A stretch of 16,108 bases of DNA from assembly GCA_910584805.1 (NCBI GenBank), contig CAJUCB010000012.1, forward strand, positions 24,136-40,243, given 5' to 3'. Every line of letters starts with the position of its first letter. Position 1 is the first letter of the stretch. The notes beneath the pieces are model-generated. The model did no database searches. It saw only the letters and a list, made by a program, of their open reading frames with translations, and was not told the origin of the DNA. This document shows positions 1 to 6,065 of this stretch, piece after piece. The position numbers and the translations under genes were made by a program. The DNA comes from an uncultured Oscillospiraceae bacterium (GTDB taxonomy: Bacteria > Bacillota > Clostridia > Oscillospirales > Oscillospiraceae).

Positions 1-26
1 AGCAACGCCTCCGGGGAACCTTCCTG

Positions 27-1556
27 TTATTTCTGGGATGTCCCCGCCCCCACCGGGGCCTTTTTCCGCCCCACGGCATAGCCCACAGCCATGATGGCCA
101 GGCATACCGCCATGCCAAGGAACAGCGGGGCAAAGGGCAGGGCCAGGAAGTTCCCCACCAGCACGGCAATGGGCCCAGCGATGATGGCCGCCAGGGCAAA
201 GCGGCCGGGAATTTTCCCTTGGAACCACAGTCCGCCGCACAGGGGCAGAAATACCACCGCCCCCCGCAAGCCCATGGAGAGGAAGCCAAAGTCGTTGATC
301 ATAGCCCCCGGCACCAGGATGGCCACCACCGCCGCCGCCGCCAGAATCACAAGAATGGTAGTCCGGGTGACCACCAGGTTGGTTCCGGACTCCCGCACCC
401 GGGGGCTTTTCCGGGCAAAGATATCCGTCACCAAAATGGAGGCCATGCCCAGGGCCAGGCCAGAACCGCCCCCTACCACGGTGATGAAAAGGGTCCCCAG
501 CACCACGCCCCCCAGGAGCTTGGGCATGAAGTGTACCACAAACACCGGGAACACCTGGGAGGTGGAGGCGATTGGGATCATCCCTGCCGGCACCGCCTGT
601 CCCGCAGCCTGAAGGGCCGATATCTCGTCGGCAGTGATACAATGGCCCCGCATATACAGCCCAATGAGGATACAGGCCACCCCGATGGGGGGGATAAGGA
701 CTGCACTGAGCAGGGCCCCCTTCTTGGCCGCCCGATCTGTTTTGGCAGACCAGATGGCTTGGGCGTAGGTCTGGGTGGAGAGCACCCCCAGAAGCAGGGA
801 CAGGCAGGAGCCCAAATCCTTGGAGGCCCCACGGGAGAACAGGGAGGTAAAGCGCTGGTGGACTGCCTCTGCCCCCTGCAAGCCGTTCAGCTCCCCCAGG
901 GGGCTGCTGGCCAAGAGGGCCTCCAAGGTCTCCAACACGCCGTCATAGCCATTGGCCAGGCCGTAAACCAGGATACCCCCCACAATGGAGGACACATACA
1001 GCAGGATCAGCTTGGCCACCCCACCCATGCCTGCCCCCCACATACCCCCAAAGATCACGTAAAAGGCCATCAAGGCAATGGACAGCAGCGCCGCCACCAG
1101 ATGGTTCAGGGGGAATATGGTGATGAGCAGGGCCGTGGCAGAGAGCACCTGGGCCACCACGCTGATGAAAATACCGATAGAACAAAAGACACTCCCCAAA
1201 GTCTCTGCCTTGGGGCCGTACTCTTTGGAAACGATTTGTAATAAGGTGGCGCATCCGCTGCGGCGGTAGGGGGCTGCAAAGCCCAAGGCTAAGATCAGGC
1301 AGCCGATACCGGACCCCAGGGTGAACCACCAGGCGGACATGCCAAAGGAAAAGGCCAGCTGTGCGGTGCCGATGGTGGCCTGTCCGCTGACCAGGGTGCC
1401 CATGATGGCCCCACAGACGATCCAGGCCCCGGCCTTTCCTCCCCCATTGGAGAAGTCCTCCCCAGAGCTGACCTTCCGGCCAGAATAGATGCCAATCCCA
1501 ATGATGAGAAAAACAGTGGCCAGGAGGCCAGCCACATGCAGGACACTGAGGGCCAT
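27..1556 (-). CDS. sodium:solute symporter family transporter
   Basis: A 509-residue, highly hydrophobic protein with about 12-13 predicted membrane segments, the usual size for the SSS/SLC5 family, which couples Na+ re-entry to uptake of a small solute across the cytoplasmic membrane. The N-terminus has a first membrane helix followed by a short charged stretch (SGRKVSSGEDFSNGGG) and then the GTLVSGQATIGTAQLAFSFG region typical of helices 1-2 in this family. The C-terminus ends in a basic tail (GRKKAPVGAGTSQK). The ATG at 1556 follows a purine-rich GAGAGGAAGAGAG and lies about 50 bp downstream of a consensus promoter. It is divergent from the YciI-like gene. The substrate (sugar, amino acid, carboxylate or other) cannot be read from the sequence. 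Family certain, specificity unknown. Confidence 0.88.
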   Translation of the reverse strand: MALSVLHVAGLLATVFLIIGIGIYSGRKVSSGEDFSNGGGKAGAWIVCGAIMGTLVSGQATIGTAQLAFSFGMSAWWFTLGSGIGCLILALGFAAPYRRSGCATLLQIVSKEYGPKAETLGSVFCSIGIFISVVAQVLSATALLITIFPLNHLVAALLSIALMAFYVIFGGMWGAGMGGVAKLILLYVSSIVGGILVYGLANGYDGVLETLEALLASSPLGELNGLQGAEAVHQRFTSLFSRGASKDLGSCLSLLLGVLSTQTYAQAIWSAKTDRAAKKGALLSAVLIPPIGVACILIGLYMRGHCITADEISALQAAGQAVPAGMIPIASTSQVFPVFVVHFMPKLLGGVVLGTLFITVVGGGSGLALGMASILVTDIFARKSPRVRESGTNLVVTRTTILVILAAAAVVAILVPGAMINDFGFLSMGLRGAVVFLPLCGGLWFQGKIPGRFALAAIIAGPIAVLVGNFLALPFAPLFLGMAVCLAIMAVGYAVGRKKAPVGAGTSQK

Positions 1557-1609
1557 ACTCTCTCTTCCTCTCTCGATCTACAGGGTAACTCCCACGTTCT
1601 TTCCAAAAA

Positions 1610-1638
1610 ACTATAGCACCAGTGATTCACCCTGTCAA
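1610..1638 (-). promoter_or_regulatory. promoter of the symporter gene
   Basis: Read on the minus strand: -35 TTGACA (1633-1638), 17-bp spacer, -10 TATAGT (1610-1615). It lies about 50 bp upstream of the symporter ATG. Its -35 box is one arm of a 9-bp inverted repeat shared with the divergent promoter. Confidence 0.75.
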
Positions 1639-1660
1639 GCGCTGGGAAGGATTGACAGGG
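1630..1660. repeat. 9-bp inverted repeat joining two divergent -35 boxes
   Basis: CCCTGTCAA (1630-1638) and TTGACAGGG (1652-1660) are perfect inverted arms separated by 13 bp. Each arm contains a TTGACA -35 hexamer, one for each divergent gene. Part of the symmetry is therefore forced by two consensus boxes, but the extra GGG on each arm is not. Confidence 0.6.
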
Positions 1661-1680
1661 CCAATCCCTCAGGGTATACT
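1652..1680 (+). promoter_or_regulatory. promoter of the YciI-like gene
   Basis: -35 TTGACA (1652-1657), 17-bp spacer, -10 TATACT (1675-1680). It ends 45 bp before the ATG, so the leader is about 40 nt. Back to back with the symporter promoter. Confidence 0.75.
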
Positions 1681-1725
1681 GGTGGCATTCTCAAAAATTT
1701 CCCAAGATGCAAAAGGAGGCACCGT

Positions 1726-2022
1726 ATGTTTATCTTCAATCTAACCTATGTCAAACCCATAGAGGAACTGGAAAAAGTCCTGCCCCGGCATTTCCAGTAC
1801 CTAGACCAGCACTACCTGACCAGGGAATTTATCTGCTCTGGCCGGAAAATCCCCCGCACCGGTGGAATCATCCTGTGCAACTGCTCCACCAGGGAAGAGG
1901 CCGAGGCCCTCATGGTCCAGGACCCCTTTTATGTGGAGGGAATCGCCCAATATGAGCTCATCGAATTTGAACCCTCCAAGGCCTTGGAGGATTTTCGGGC
2001 TGTGATTTCTGGAGAACTGTAA
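1726..2022 (+). CDS. YciI-like family protein
   Basis: A 98-residue soluble protein with the ferredoxin-like YCII fold signature: N-terminal strand MFIFNLTYV, the conserved His22 in the first helix (LPRHFQYLDQHY), a GRK-PRTGGIIL hairpin, a helix rich in Glu/Ala (STREEAEALM) and the diagnostic DPF (Asp66-Pro-Phe) near the C-terminal third. The family's His-Asp pair is proposed to be a small active site; a few homologues have dehalogenase-like or muconolactone-isomerase-like roles, but most have no known function. The frame is open upstream, but the ATG at 1726 is preceded by AGGAGG (1714-1719) and by a consensus promoter ending at 1680, which places the true start here. Single-gene unit, divergent from the symporter. 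Cellular role unknown. Confidence 0.85.
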   Translation: MFIFNLTYVKPIEELEKVLPRHFQYLDQHYLTREFICSGRKIPRTGGIILCNCSTREEAEALMVQDPFYVEGIAQYELIEFEPSKALEDFRAVISGEL

Positions 2023-2112
2023 ACAAAACCGCTTTCAGCCCCGGTACAGAACACCCGTATATCAGCAATGCTTCCCTCTTCCCACTAAAAGAGATATATT
2101 TGTAACTTTTTC

Positions 2113-2141
2113 TTGACATCGCTTTCTGAACGTGATATATT
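2113..2141 (+). promoter_or_regulatory. promoter of the DUF3796-HTH-dapF unit
   Basis: -35 TTGACA (2113-2118), 17-bp spacer, -10 TATATT (2136-2141), near-perfect for the housekeeping sigma factor. The -10 lies inside the left arm of the inverted repeat 2132-2168, so a protein bound there should block RNA polymerase. Predicted transcription start is near 2148. Confidence 0.8.
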
Positions 2142-2168
2142 TATCCCATTAAGAGATAAATATATCAC
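2132..2168. promoter_or_regulatory. perfect 14-bp inverted repeat, probable repressor operator
   Basis: Arms GTGATATATTTATC (2132-2145) and GATAAATATATCAC (2155-2168) are perfect reverse complements with a 9-bp spacer. The left arm covers the -10 box and the spacer covers the predicted start of transcription. A degenerate extra half-site, GAGATATATTTGTA (2091-2104, 11 of 14 matching the left arm), lies upstream of the -35. The obvious candidate ligand is the Cro/CI-type regulator encoded two genes down, giving autoregulation. This assignment is an inference. Confidence 0.7.
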
Positions 2169-2186
2169 TTCAAGGAAGGTGCCTCT

Positions 2187-2849
2187 ATGATGAACAAAAA
2201 GAAAACACCTCGAATGGCTCTCCTGCTGGGCGTGGCCTGCGCCGTCCTCCTGGCCCTGGCCTCCTGGTATTCTGTCCAGTACAACGACGCCCGCCTGGTG
2301 GCCCCCACGGACCTCTCCACCTACGTCTTTCGTCCCCAAGACCTGCCCATGCTCCTAGCCGCGCTCTTTCTGCTTCTGTATGTGCTGGGCCTCTCTGTCT
2401 GGCTGATCCGGGGCATCTGGGCGCGGAAGCGGCGGGGGCAAACCGCCCAGACCACCCGCAGCCTGAACCCAAAGCTGGGCTTCCTGGGACTGTTGGGCTT
2501 TCTGGGCTTCCTGGGATTCTGGTCTTACCCCACCCACCAAGATGTAACCCCCTTTTTCTTCTTCCTCTTCTTCGGCTTTTTCGGCTTCTTCTATGAGGGC
2601 AAGCTCTCTAACACGTTCATGGACGAACGCTTTCGGGAAAACCGGATGCGGGCGGAATACACCGCTATGAAGATCGGGTTCTCCATCCTCTTCCTGTCTG
2701 CAATCCTCCTCAGCCGGGGGAAACTGCTGGGCAGCTTGGAGTATAGTTTCATCGCCCTATCCATCGTCCTCTCTCTGGTGTTGGGGCTGGTGCTCTTTTT
2801 GCAGGAATACCTTCTCTACCGCTACGATCACAGCGACAGCGAGGAATAA
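2187..2849 (+). CDS. DUF3796 family membrane protein
   Basis: A 220-residue integral membrane protein with about five to six hydrophobic segments: residues ~8-27, ~50-75, the Gly/Phe/Leu-rich block with repeated GFLG units (~94-112), a Phe-rich segment (FFFFLFFGFFGFF, ~121-135), and two C-terminal helices (~165-178, ~185-206). The GFLG repeat followed by the Phe-rich segment and an F..DERFRENR-type stretch is characteristic of DUF3796 proteins, which occur in Firmicutes paired with a small HTH regulator, exactly as here. Molecular function is unknown. Start at the first of two adjacent ATG codons, after AAGGAAGGTG. The regulator begins 3 bp after this stop, so translation is probably coupled. 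The promoter carries a strong operator, so expression is likely switched. Confidence 0.8.
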   Translation: MMNKKKTPRMALLLGVACAVLLALASWYSVQYNDARLVAPTDLSTYVFRPQDLPMLLAALFLLLYVLGLSVWLIRGIWARKRRGQTAQTTRSLNPKLGFLGLLGFLGFLGFWSYPTHQDVTPFFFFLFFGFFGFFYEGKLSNTFMDERFRENRMRAEYTAMKIGFSILFLSAILLSRGKLLGSLEYSFIALSIVLSLVLGLVLFLQEYLLYRYDHSDSEE

Positions 2850-2852
2850 GCC

Positions 2853-3053
2853 ATGGCGGACTTTGTGTGCGAGCTGAAAAAATACCGTCAGTTGAAGGGG
2901 CTGACCCAGGAGCAGCTGGCCCAGCAGGTGGGGGTGCGGCGGGAGACTATCATGCGTCTGGAAAAAGCCCAGTACAACCCCTCCCTGAAGCTGGCCATCG
3001 ACATCTCCCGGGCGGTAGAGGCCCCCATTGAGGAAATTTTTATCTTCGCATGA
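2853..3053 (+). CDS. small Cro/CI-family transcriptional regulator
   Basis: A 66-residue protein consisting of little more than one HTH_3/XRE domain: helix-turn-helix with LTQEQLAQQVGVRRETIMRLE (recognition helix around residues 28-38), then PSLKLAIDISRAVEAPIEEIF, the usual tail of YozG-like minimal regulators. There is no ligand-binding domain, so a partner, possibly the adjacent membrane protein, may supply the signal. The ATG is 3 bp after the DUF3796 stop and 21 bp before the dapF ATG. Its likely binding site is the perfect inverted repeat over the operon promoter. Confidence 0.88.
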   Translation: MADFVCELKKYRQLKGLTQEQLAQQVGVRRETIMRLEKAQYNPSLKLAIDISRAVEAPIEEIFIFA

Positions 3054-3074
3054 GTTTGGAAAGGAGTATGCCCC

Positions 3075-3914
3075 ATGAATTTTTGGAAAATGAACGGCGC
3101 AGGTAATGATTTTATCATTTTGAACAATATGGAGGGGAAGCTGCCCCCCTCTGCCCTCCCCCTGCTGGCTCAGACCCTCTGCACCCCCCACCTGTCCCTG
3201 GGCGCGGATGGGCTGATGGTGGTGGAGCCCTCTGACCGGGCTGACTTCAAGATGCTGTTTTTCAACAGCGACGGTTCCGTGGGGGAGATGTGCGGCAACG
3301 GCGCCCGCTGCATCTGCCGCTACGGCTATGAGATGGGCCTCTCCGGGACGGAGCAGGTCATTGAGACCACCGCAGGCATCGTCACTGGGACGCGGATAGA
3401 CCAGCGGCACTACCGCATCCGCCTCAACGACCCCACCACCGTTCACCTTCAGGAGACAGCGGTGGTCGATGGCAAGGCCTATCCCCTGGCCTATGTGGAG
3501 CTGGGAAACCCAGGGCTCCCCCACGCCGTGGTCCCCTATCCTGGCTTGGCCCAGGCGGACCCGGCAGCGCTGTTCCAGTTGGGACGGGCGCTGCGGTATC
3601 ACCCAAACTTCCCCAAGGGGGCCAATGTGAACTTCTATGAAATCACCGGCCAAGATCAGGTCTTGGAAAAAACCTATGAGCGGGGGGTGGAGGACTTCAC
3701 CCTGGCCTGCGGCACCGGCACCGGGAGTGTGGTAACTGTGCTCACTCTGTTGGGACAGGTCAGCGGACGAAACGTCCAAGTAACCATGGGCGGCGGTGTC
3801 CTCACTGTGGATGTGGACCGGAAGGATGAACAGGTCCAAAACCTCTGGCTCACCGGCCCCACCAACATTGTGGCCAAGGGGGAGATTTTTGACGAGGAAT
3901 TGCCCAGCTTCTGA
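3075..3914 (+). CDS. dapF: diaminopimelate epimerase
   Basis: Interconverts LL-2,6-diaminopimelate and meso-diaminopimelate, the last step before meso-DAP enters peptidoglycan or is decarboxylated to lysine; cytoplasmic and cofactor-free. At 279 residues it has the normal length. The N-terminus KMNGAGNDFI is the family hallmark. Both catalytic cysteines are present: Cys73 in the NSDGSVGEMCGNGARC motif of the first lobe and Cys212 in LACGTGTGS of the second. AAAGGAG precedes the ATG. The gene lies only 21 bp after the HTH gene without an intervening terminator, so it is probably cotranscribed with the DUF3796/HTH module. It converges with dapH on a strong bidirectional terminator. The other acetylase-branch genes lie immediately downstream. 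Confidence 0.96.
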   Translation: MNFWKMNGAGNDFIILNNMEGKLPPSALPLLAQTLCTPHLSLGADGLMVVEPSDRADFKMLFFNSDGSVGEMCGNGARCICRYGYEMGLSGTEQVIETTAGIVTGTRIDQRHYRIRLNDPTTVHLQETAVVDGKAYPLAYVELGNPGLPHAVVPYPGLAQADPAALFQLGRALRYHPNFPKGANVNFYEITGQDQVLEKTYERGVEDFTLACGTGTGSVVTVLTLLGQVSGRNVQVTMGGGVLTVDVDRKDEQVQNLWLTGPTNIVAKGEIFDEELPSF

Positions 3915-3922
3915 ATTTCCCA

Positions 3923-3964
3923 CACAAAAAGGCTTTTCGGAATAGACCGAAAAGCCTTTTTGTG
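3923..3964. terminator. bidirectional terminator between dapF and dapH
   Basis: Perfect 18-bp inverted repeat: CACAAAAAGGCTTTTCGG (3923-3940) and CCGAAAAGCCTTTTTGTG (3947-3964) with a 6-nt loop. The stem carries a T run on both strands, so it can stop both converging transcripts. Confidence 0.92.
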
Positions 3965-3995
3965 GTATACTACTAGGAAACCAGTCGGGGCAAGC

Positions 3996-4691
3996 TCACA
4001 GCTCCCGCAAGGCCTCCACCAAAGCGGTCTTTTCTGCCGCCTTGCCGTCCTTGCGCTTGAGGACCCGGGCAGGGACGCCGGCCACCACTGTGTCCGGTGC
4101 CACATCACTGACCACCACCGCGCCGGCGGCCACCACGGCCCCCTTGCCGATGCGGCAGCCCTCCAACACCACGGCGTTGGCCCCGATCATCACGTCGTCC
4201 TCTACCACCACGGGGACCGCACTGGCGGGCTCCACCACCCCGGCCAGGACCGTTCCCGCGCCGATGTGGCAGTTCTTCCCCACAATAGCCCGGCCACCCA
4301 GGACCGCGCCCATGTCGATCATGGTCCCCGCACCGATGACGGCCCCGATGTTGATCACCGCGCCCATCATGATGACGGCGTTGTCCCCAATCTCAACCTT
4401 CTCCCGAATCACAGCCCCCGGCTCGATGCGGGCGTTGATCCCCTTCATATCCAGCAGGGGGATGGCAGAGTTGCGGCAGTCGTTCTCAATGACCACCTTG
4501 TCCAGGTCCCCGGCCTGGGCCTCCAAAACGGGGGCGATGTCCTTCCAGTCCCCAAAGATGATCTTGCTCTCCCCACAGGGGAAAACGGTGGCATTGGGGA
4601 AGTCCACGGGGCGTTTCTCCTGGACAAAGACCCGGACGGGGGTTTTCTTCTCTGCTGTTCGGATGCGTTCAATGATTTCCTGTGCGTCCAT
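3996..4691 (-). CDS. dapH: tetrahydrodipicolinate N-acetyltransferase
   Basis: Acetyl-CoA-dependent acetylation of 2,3,4,5-tetrahydrodipicolinate to N-acetyl-2-amino-6-oxopimelate, the first committed step of the acetylase branch of DAP/lysine synthesis (EC 2.3.1.89). The 231 residues match the family: an N-terminal alpha domain (MDAQEIIERIRTAEKKTPV, then residues to ~80 with IIFGDWKDI) followed by a left-handed beta-helix of hexapeptide repeats (about residues 88-210, such as VIREKVEIGDNAVIMMGAVI and NCHIGAGTVLAGVVEP). It ends with the GVPARVLK segment typical of DapH/YkuQ. The N-terminal domain separates it from the succinyl-CoA enzyme DapD. Start ATG follows AAAGGAGGAA. Divergent from the M20 deacetylase, with its promoter inside that gene's leader. 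Confidence 0.93.
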   Translation of the reverse strand: MDAQEIIERIRTAEKKTPVRVFVQEKRPVDFPNATVFPCGESKIIFGDWKDIAPVLEAQAGDLDKVVIENDCRNSAIPLLDMKGINARIEPGAVIREKVEIGDNAVIMMGAVINIGAVIGAGTMIDMGAVLGGRAIVGKNCHIGAGTVLAGVVEPASAVPVVVEDDVMIGANAVVLEGCRIGKGAVVAAGAVVVSDVAPDTVVAGVPARVLKRKDGKAAEKTALVEALREL

Positions 4692-4742
4692 ACTGGGTTC
4701 CTCCTTTTGTTTGACCTACAGGCAACAAATAAATCATGCAAA

Positions 4743-4771
4743 AGTATACCATCTCTCCTGCATAAATGCAA
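4743..4771 (-). promoter_or_regulatory. promoter of dapH
   Basis: On the minus strand: -35 TTGCAT (4766-4771), 17-bp spacer, -10 TATACT (4743-4748). The -35 box ends about 16 bp before the ATG of the divergent M20 gene and abuts its ribosome binding site, so the two genes share a very compact control region. Confidence 0.65.
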
Positions 4772-4787
4772 GAAGAAGGGAGCCATT

Positions 4788-5903
4788 ATGTCCGTGATCA
4801 CCCACCGCCGGGCCCTCCACCAGATCCCTGAATTGGATCGGGAGCTGCCCAAGACCCTACACTACCTGCAAAGCATTCTGCAACCCCTGGGCTGTACCTT
4901 GTCCAGCCCCATCCCCGGCGCCCTGTGCGCCTTTTTCGATTTTGGACAGCCTGCTGCCATCGCCTTTCGCAGCGACGCCGACGCCCTGCCCATTCAGGAG
5001 AACACCGGCCAGGCGTTTGCCTCCCAGCACCCCGGCAAGATGCACGCCTGCGGCCACGACGGCCACATGGCCATGCTCCTGGACCTGGCCCAGTGGCTGA
5101 GCCAGCAGGCCCAGCTTCCCCACAACGTCCTCCTGGTCTTTCAGCCTGCGGAGGAAACCACCGGAGGAGCCAAGGACCTGTGCCAGAGCGGCCTGTTCAC
5201 CCAGCACAATGTCCAGTGTATCTTCGGGATGCACCTGTGGCCTGACCTCCCCGCCGGGGTCATCGCCAGCCGGAAAAACGAGCTGATGAGCCGTTCTTGT
5301 GAGGTCAGCGTGGAAATCACCGGCCGTTCCAGTCACATCGCCAAGGCAGAGGAGGGCATCGACGCCCTGGCCGCCGGGATGGAATTTTACCGTCGGGCGG
5401 TGGCCCTAGAGCAGGCACTCCCCCCCCAGGTATTCCGTCTGCTGAAATTTGGACGGATGGAGAGCGGCACGGTGCGCAACGCCGTCAGTGGGAAAACTGT
5501 CCTTCTAGGGAGCCTGCGGGCCTTTCAGGACGAGATCTTTTTCCAGCTCCGGGACGGGCTGCAAGCCATCGCCCAGGCAGTGGCCCAGGAGAGCAGGTGC
5601 ACCGTGTCTGTCCACACCAGCGACGGCTACCCCGCTGTTTGGAATCCCCCTGACCTCTACGACCAGGTCCGCGCCTGTGGGCTGGACTTCGTGGCATTGG
5701 ACAAGCCGGTGATGATTGCCGAGGACTTCTCCTGGTATCAACGCCAGCTGCCAGGGCTGTTCTTTTTCCTGGGCACTGGCCCCTCCCCCGCCCTCCACGC
5801 CGACGATTTCCGCTTCGATGAGAGTATTTTGCAGAAAGGGGCGGACTTTTGGAAGGCCTTGGCTCTGCACTTTCCAGGGTTTGCTTCCTCTCGCCACCCA
5901 TGA
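4788..5903 (+). CDS. M20 family amidohydrolase, probable N-acetyldiaminopimelate deacetylase
   Basis: A 371-residue zinc-dependent M20D peptidase-like hydrolase. Seen in order: RSDADALPIQ, the metal-binding HACGHDGH (residues 86-93, with Cys88, His90), FQPAEE with the catalytic/metal Glu pair, GMHLWPDLPAGV, the dimerisation-domain histidine in GRSSHIAKAEEG, and the C-terminal metal His in GTGPSPALHADDF. All expected ligands are present. M20D enzymes deacylate N-acyl amino acids. The neighbouring dapH suggests the substrate is N-acetyl-LL-diaminopimelate, as for Bacillus YkuR, though hippurate- or auxin-conjugate-type activity cannot be excluded from sequence. The frame is open far upstream, but that part is antisense to dapH; the ATG at 4788 has AAGAAGGGAG upstream and starts the homologous HRRALHQIPELD. 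Followed 162 bp later by an aminotransferase. Confidence 0.85.
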   Translation: MSVITHRRALHQIPELDRELPKTLHYLQSILQPLGCTLSSPIPGALCAFFDFGQPAAIAFRSDADALPIQENTGQAFASQHPGKMHACGHDGHMAMLLDLAQWLSQQAQLPHNVLLVFQPAEETTGGAKDLCQSGLFTQHNVQCIFGMHLWPDLPAGVIASRKNELMSRSCEVSVEITGRSSHIAKAEEGIDALAAGMEFYRRAVALEQALPPQVFRLLKFGRMESGTVRNAVSGKTVLLGSLRAFQDEIFFQLRDGLQAIAQAVAQESRCTVSVHTSDGYPAVWNPPDLYDQVRACGLDFVALDKPVMIAEDFSWYQRQLPGLFFFLGTGPSPALHADDFRFDESILQKGADFWKALALHFPGFASSRHP

Positions 5904-5955
5904 TTTCGTGGGTTTATTTTCAATATGATGCAACTGCAACAGAAACTTTCCCAGT

Positions 5956-5987
5956 TTTCTGCTATCCTGAGAGCAGGAAAGCAGAAA
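5956..5987 (+). other. hairpin in the deacetylase-aminotransferase interval
   Basis: TTTCTGC (5956-5962) pairs with GCAGAAA (5981-5987) and inner CCTG with CAGG around an AGAG loop; with one A-A mismatch the arms are 14 nt. No T run follows, so it is not a standard terminator. It could be a processing or attenuation element in the leader of the aminotransferase mRNA. Confidence 0.5.
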
Positions 5988-6065
5988 GGGGAACAGAATC
6001 AAATGAGCCTCGGCTGATGGGCCGCATTTCTCTTTTTACAATCTTTTTCTAGGAGGAACTTTTCT

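Noticed and set aside
219..1241. Long plus-strand open frame (340 codons) opposite the symporter
   Set aside because: Composition is rich in Gly, His, Gln and Pro with no domain. It is the antisense shadow of a clear membrane transporter gene in GC-rich DNA.
1489..1725. Longer start for the YciI-like protein
   Set aside because: It would begin inside the symporter gene and cross both promoters. The AGGAGG-ATG at 1726 matches the family N-terminus.
2757..3923. Minus-strand open frame of 388 codons over dapF
   Set aside because: dapF is unmistakable on the plus strand. The opposite frame is low-complexity His/Gly/Val-rich and also crosses two other genes.
3960..4787. Possible N-terminal extension of the M20 deacetylase by 276 codons
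   Set aside because: The extension is antisense to dapH, lacks M20 character, and a good ribosome site precedes the ATG at 4788.
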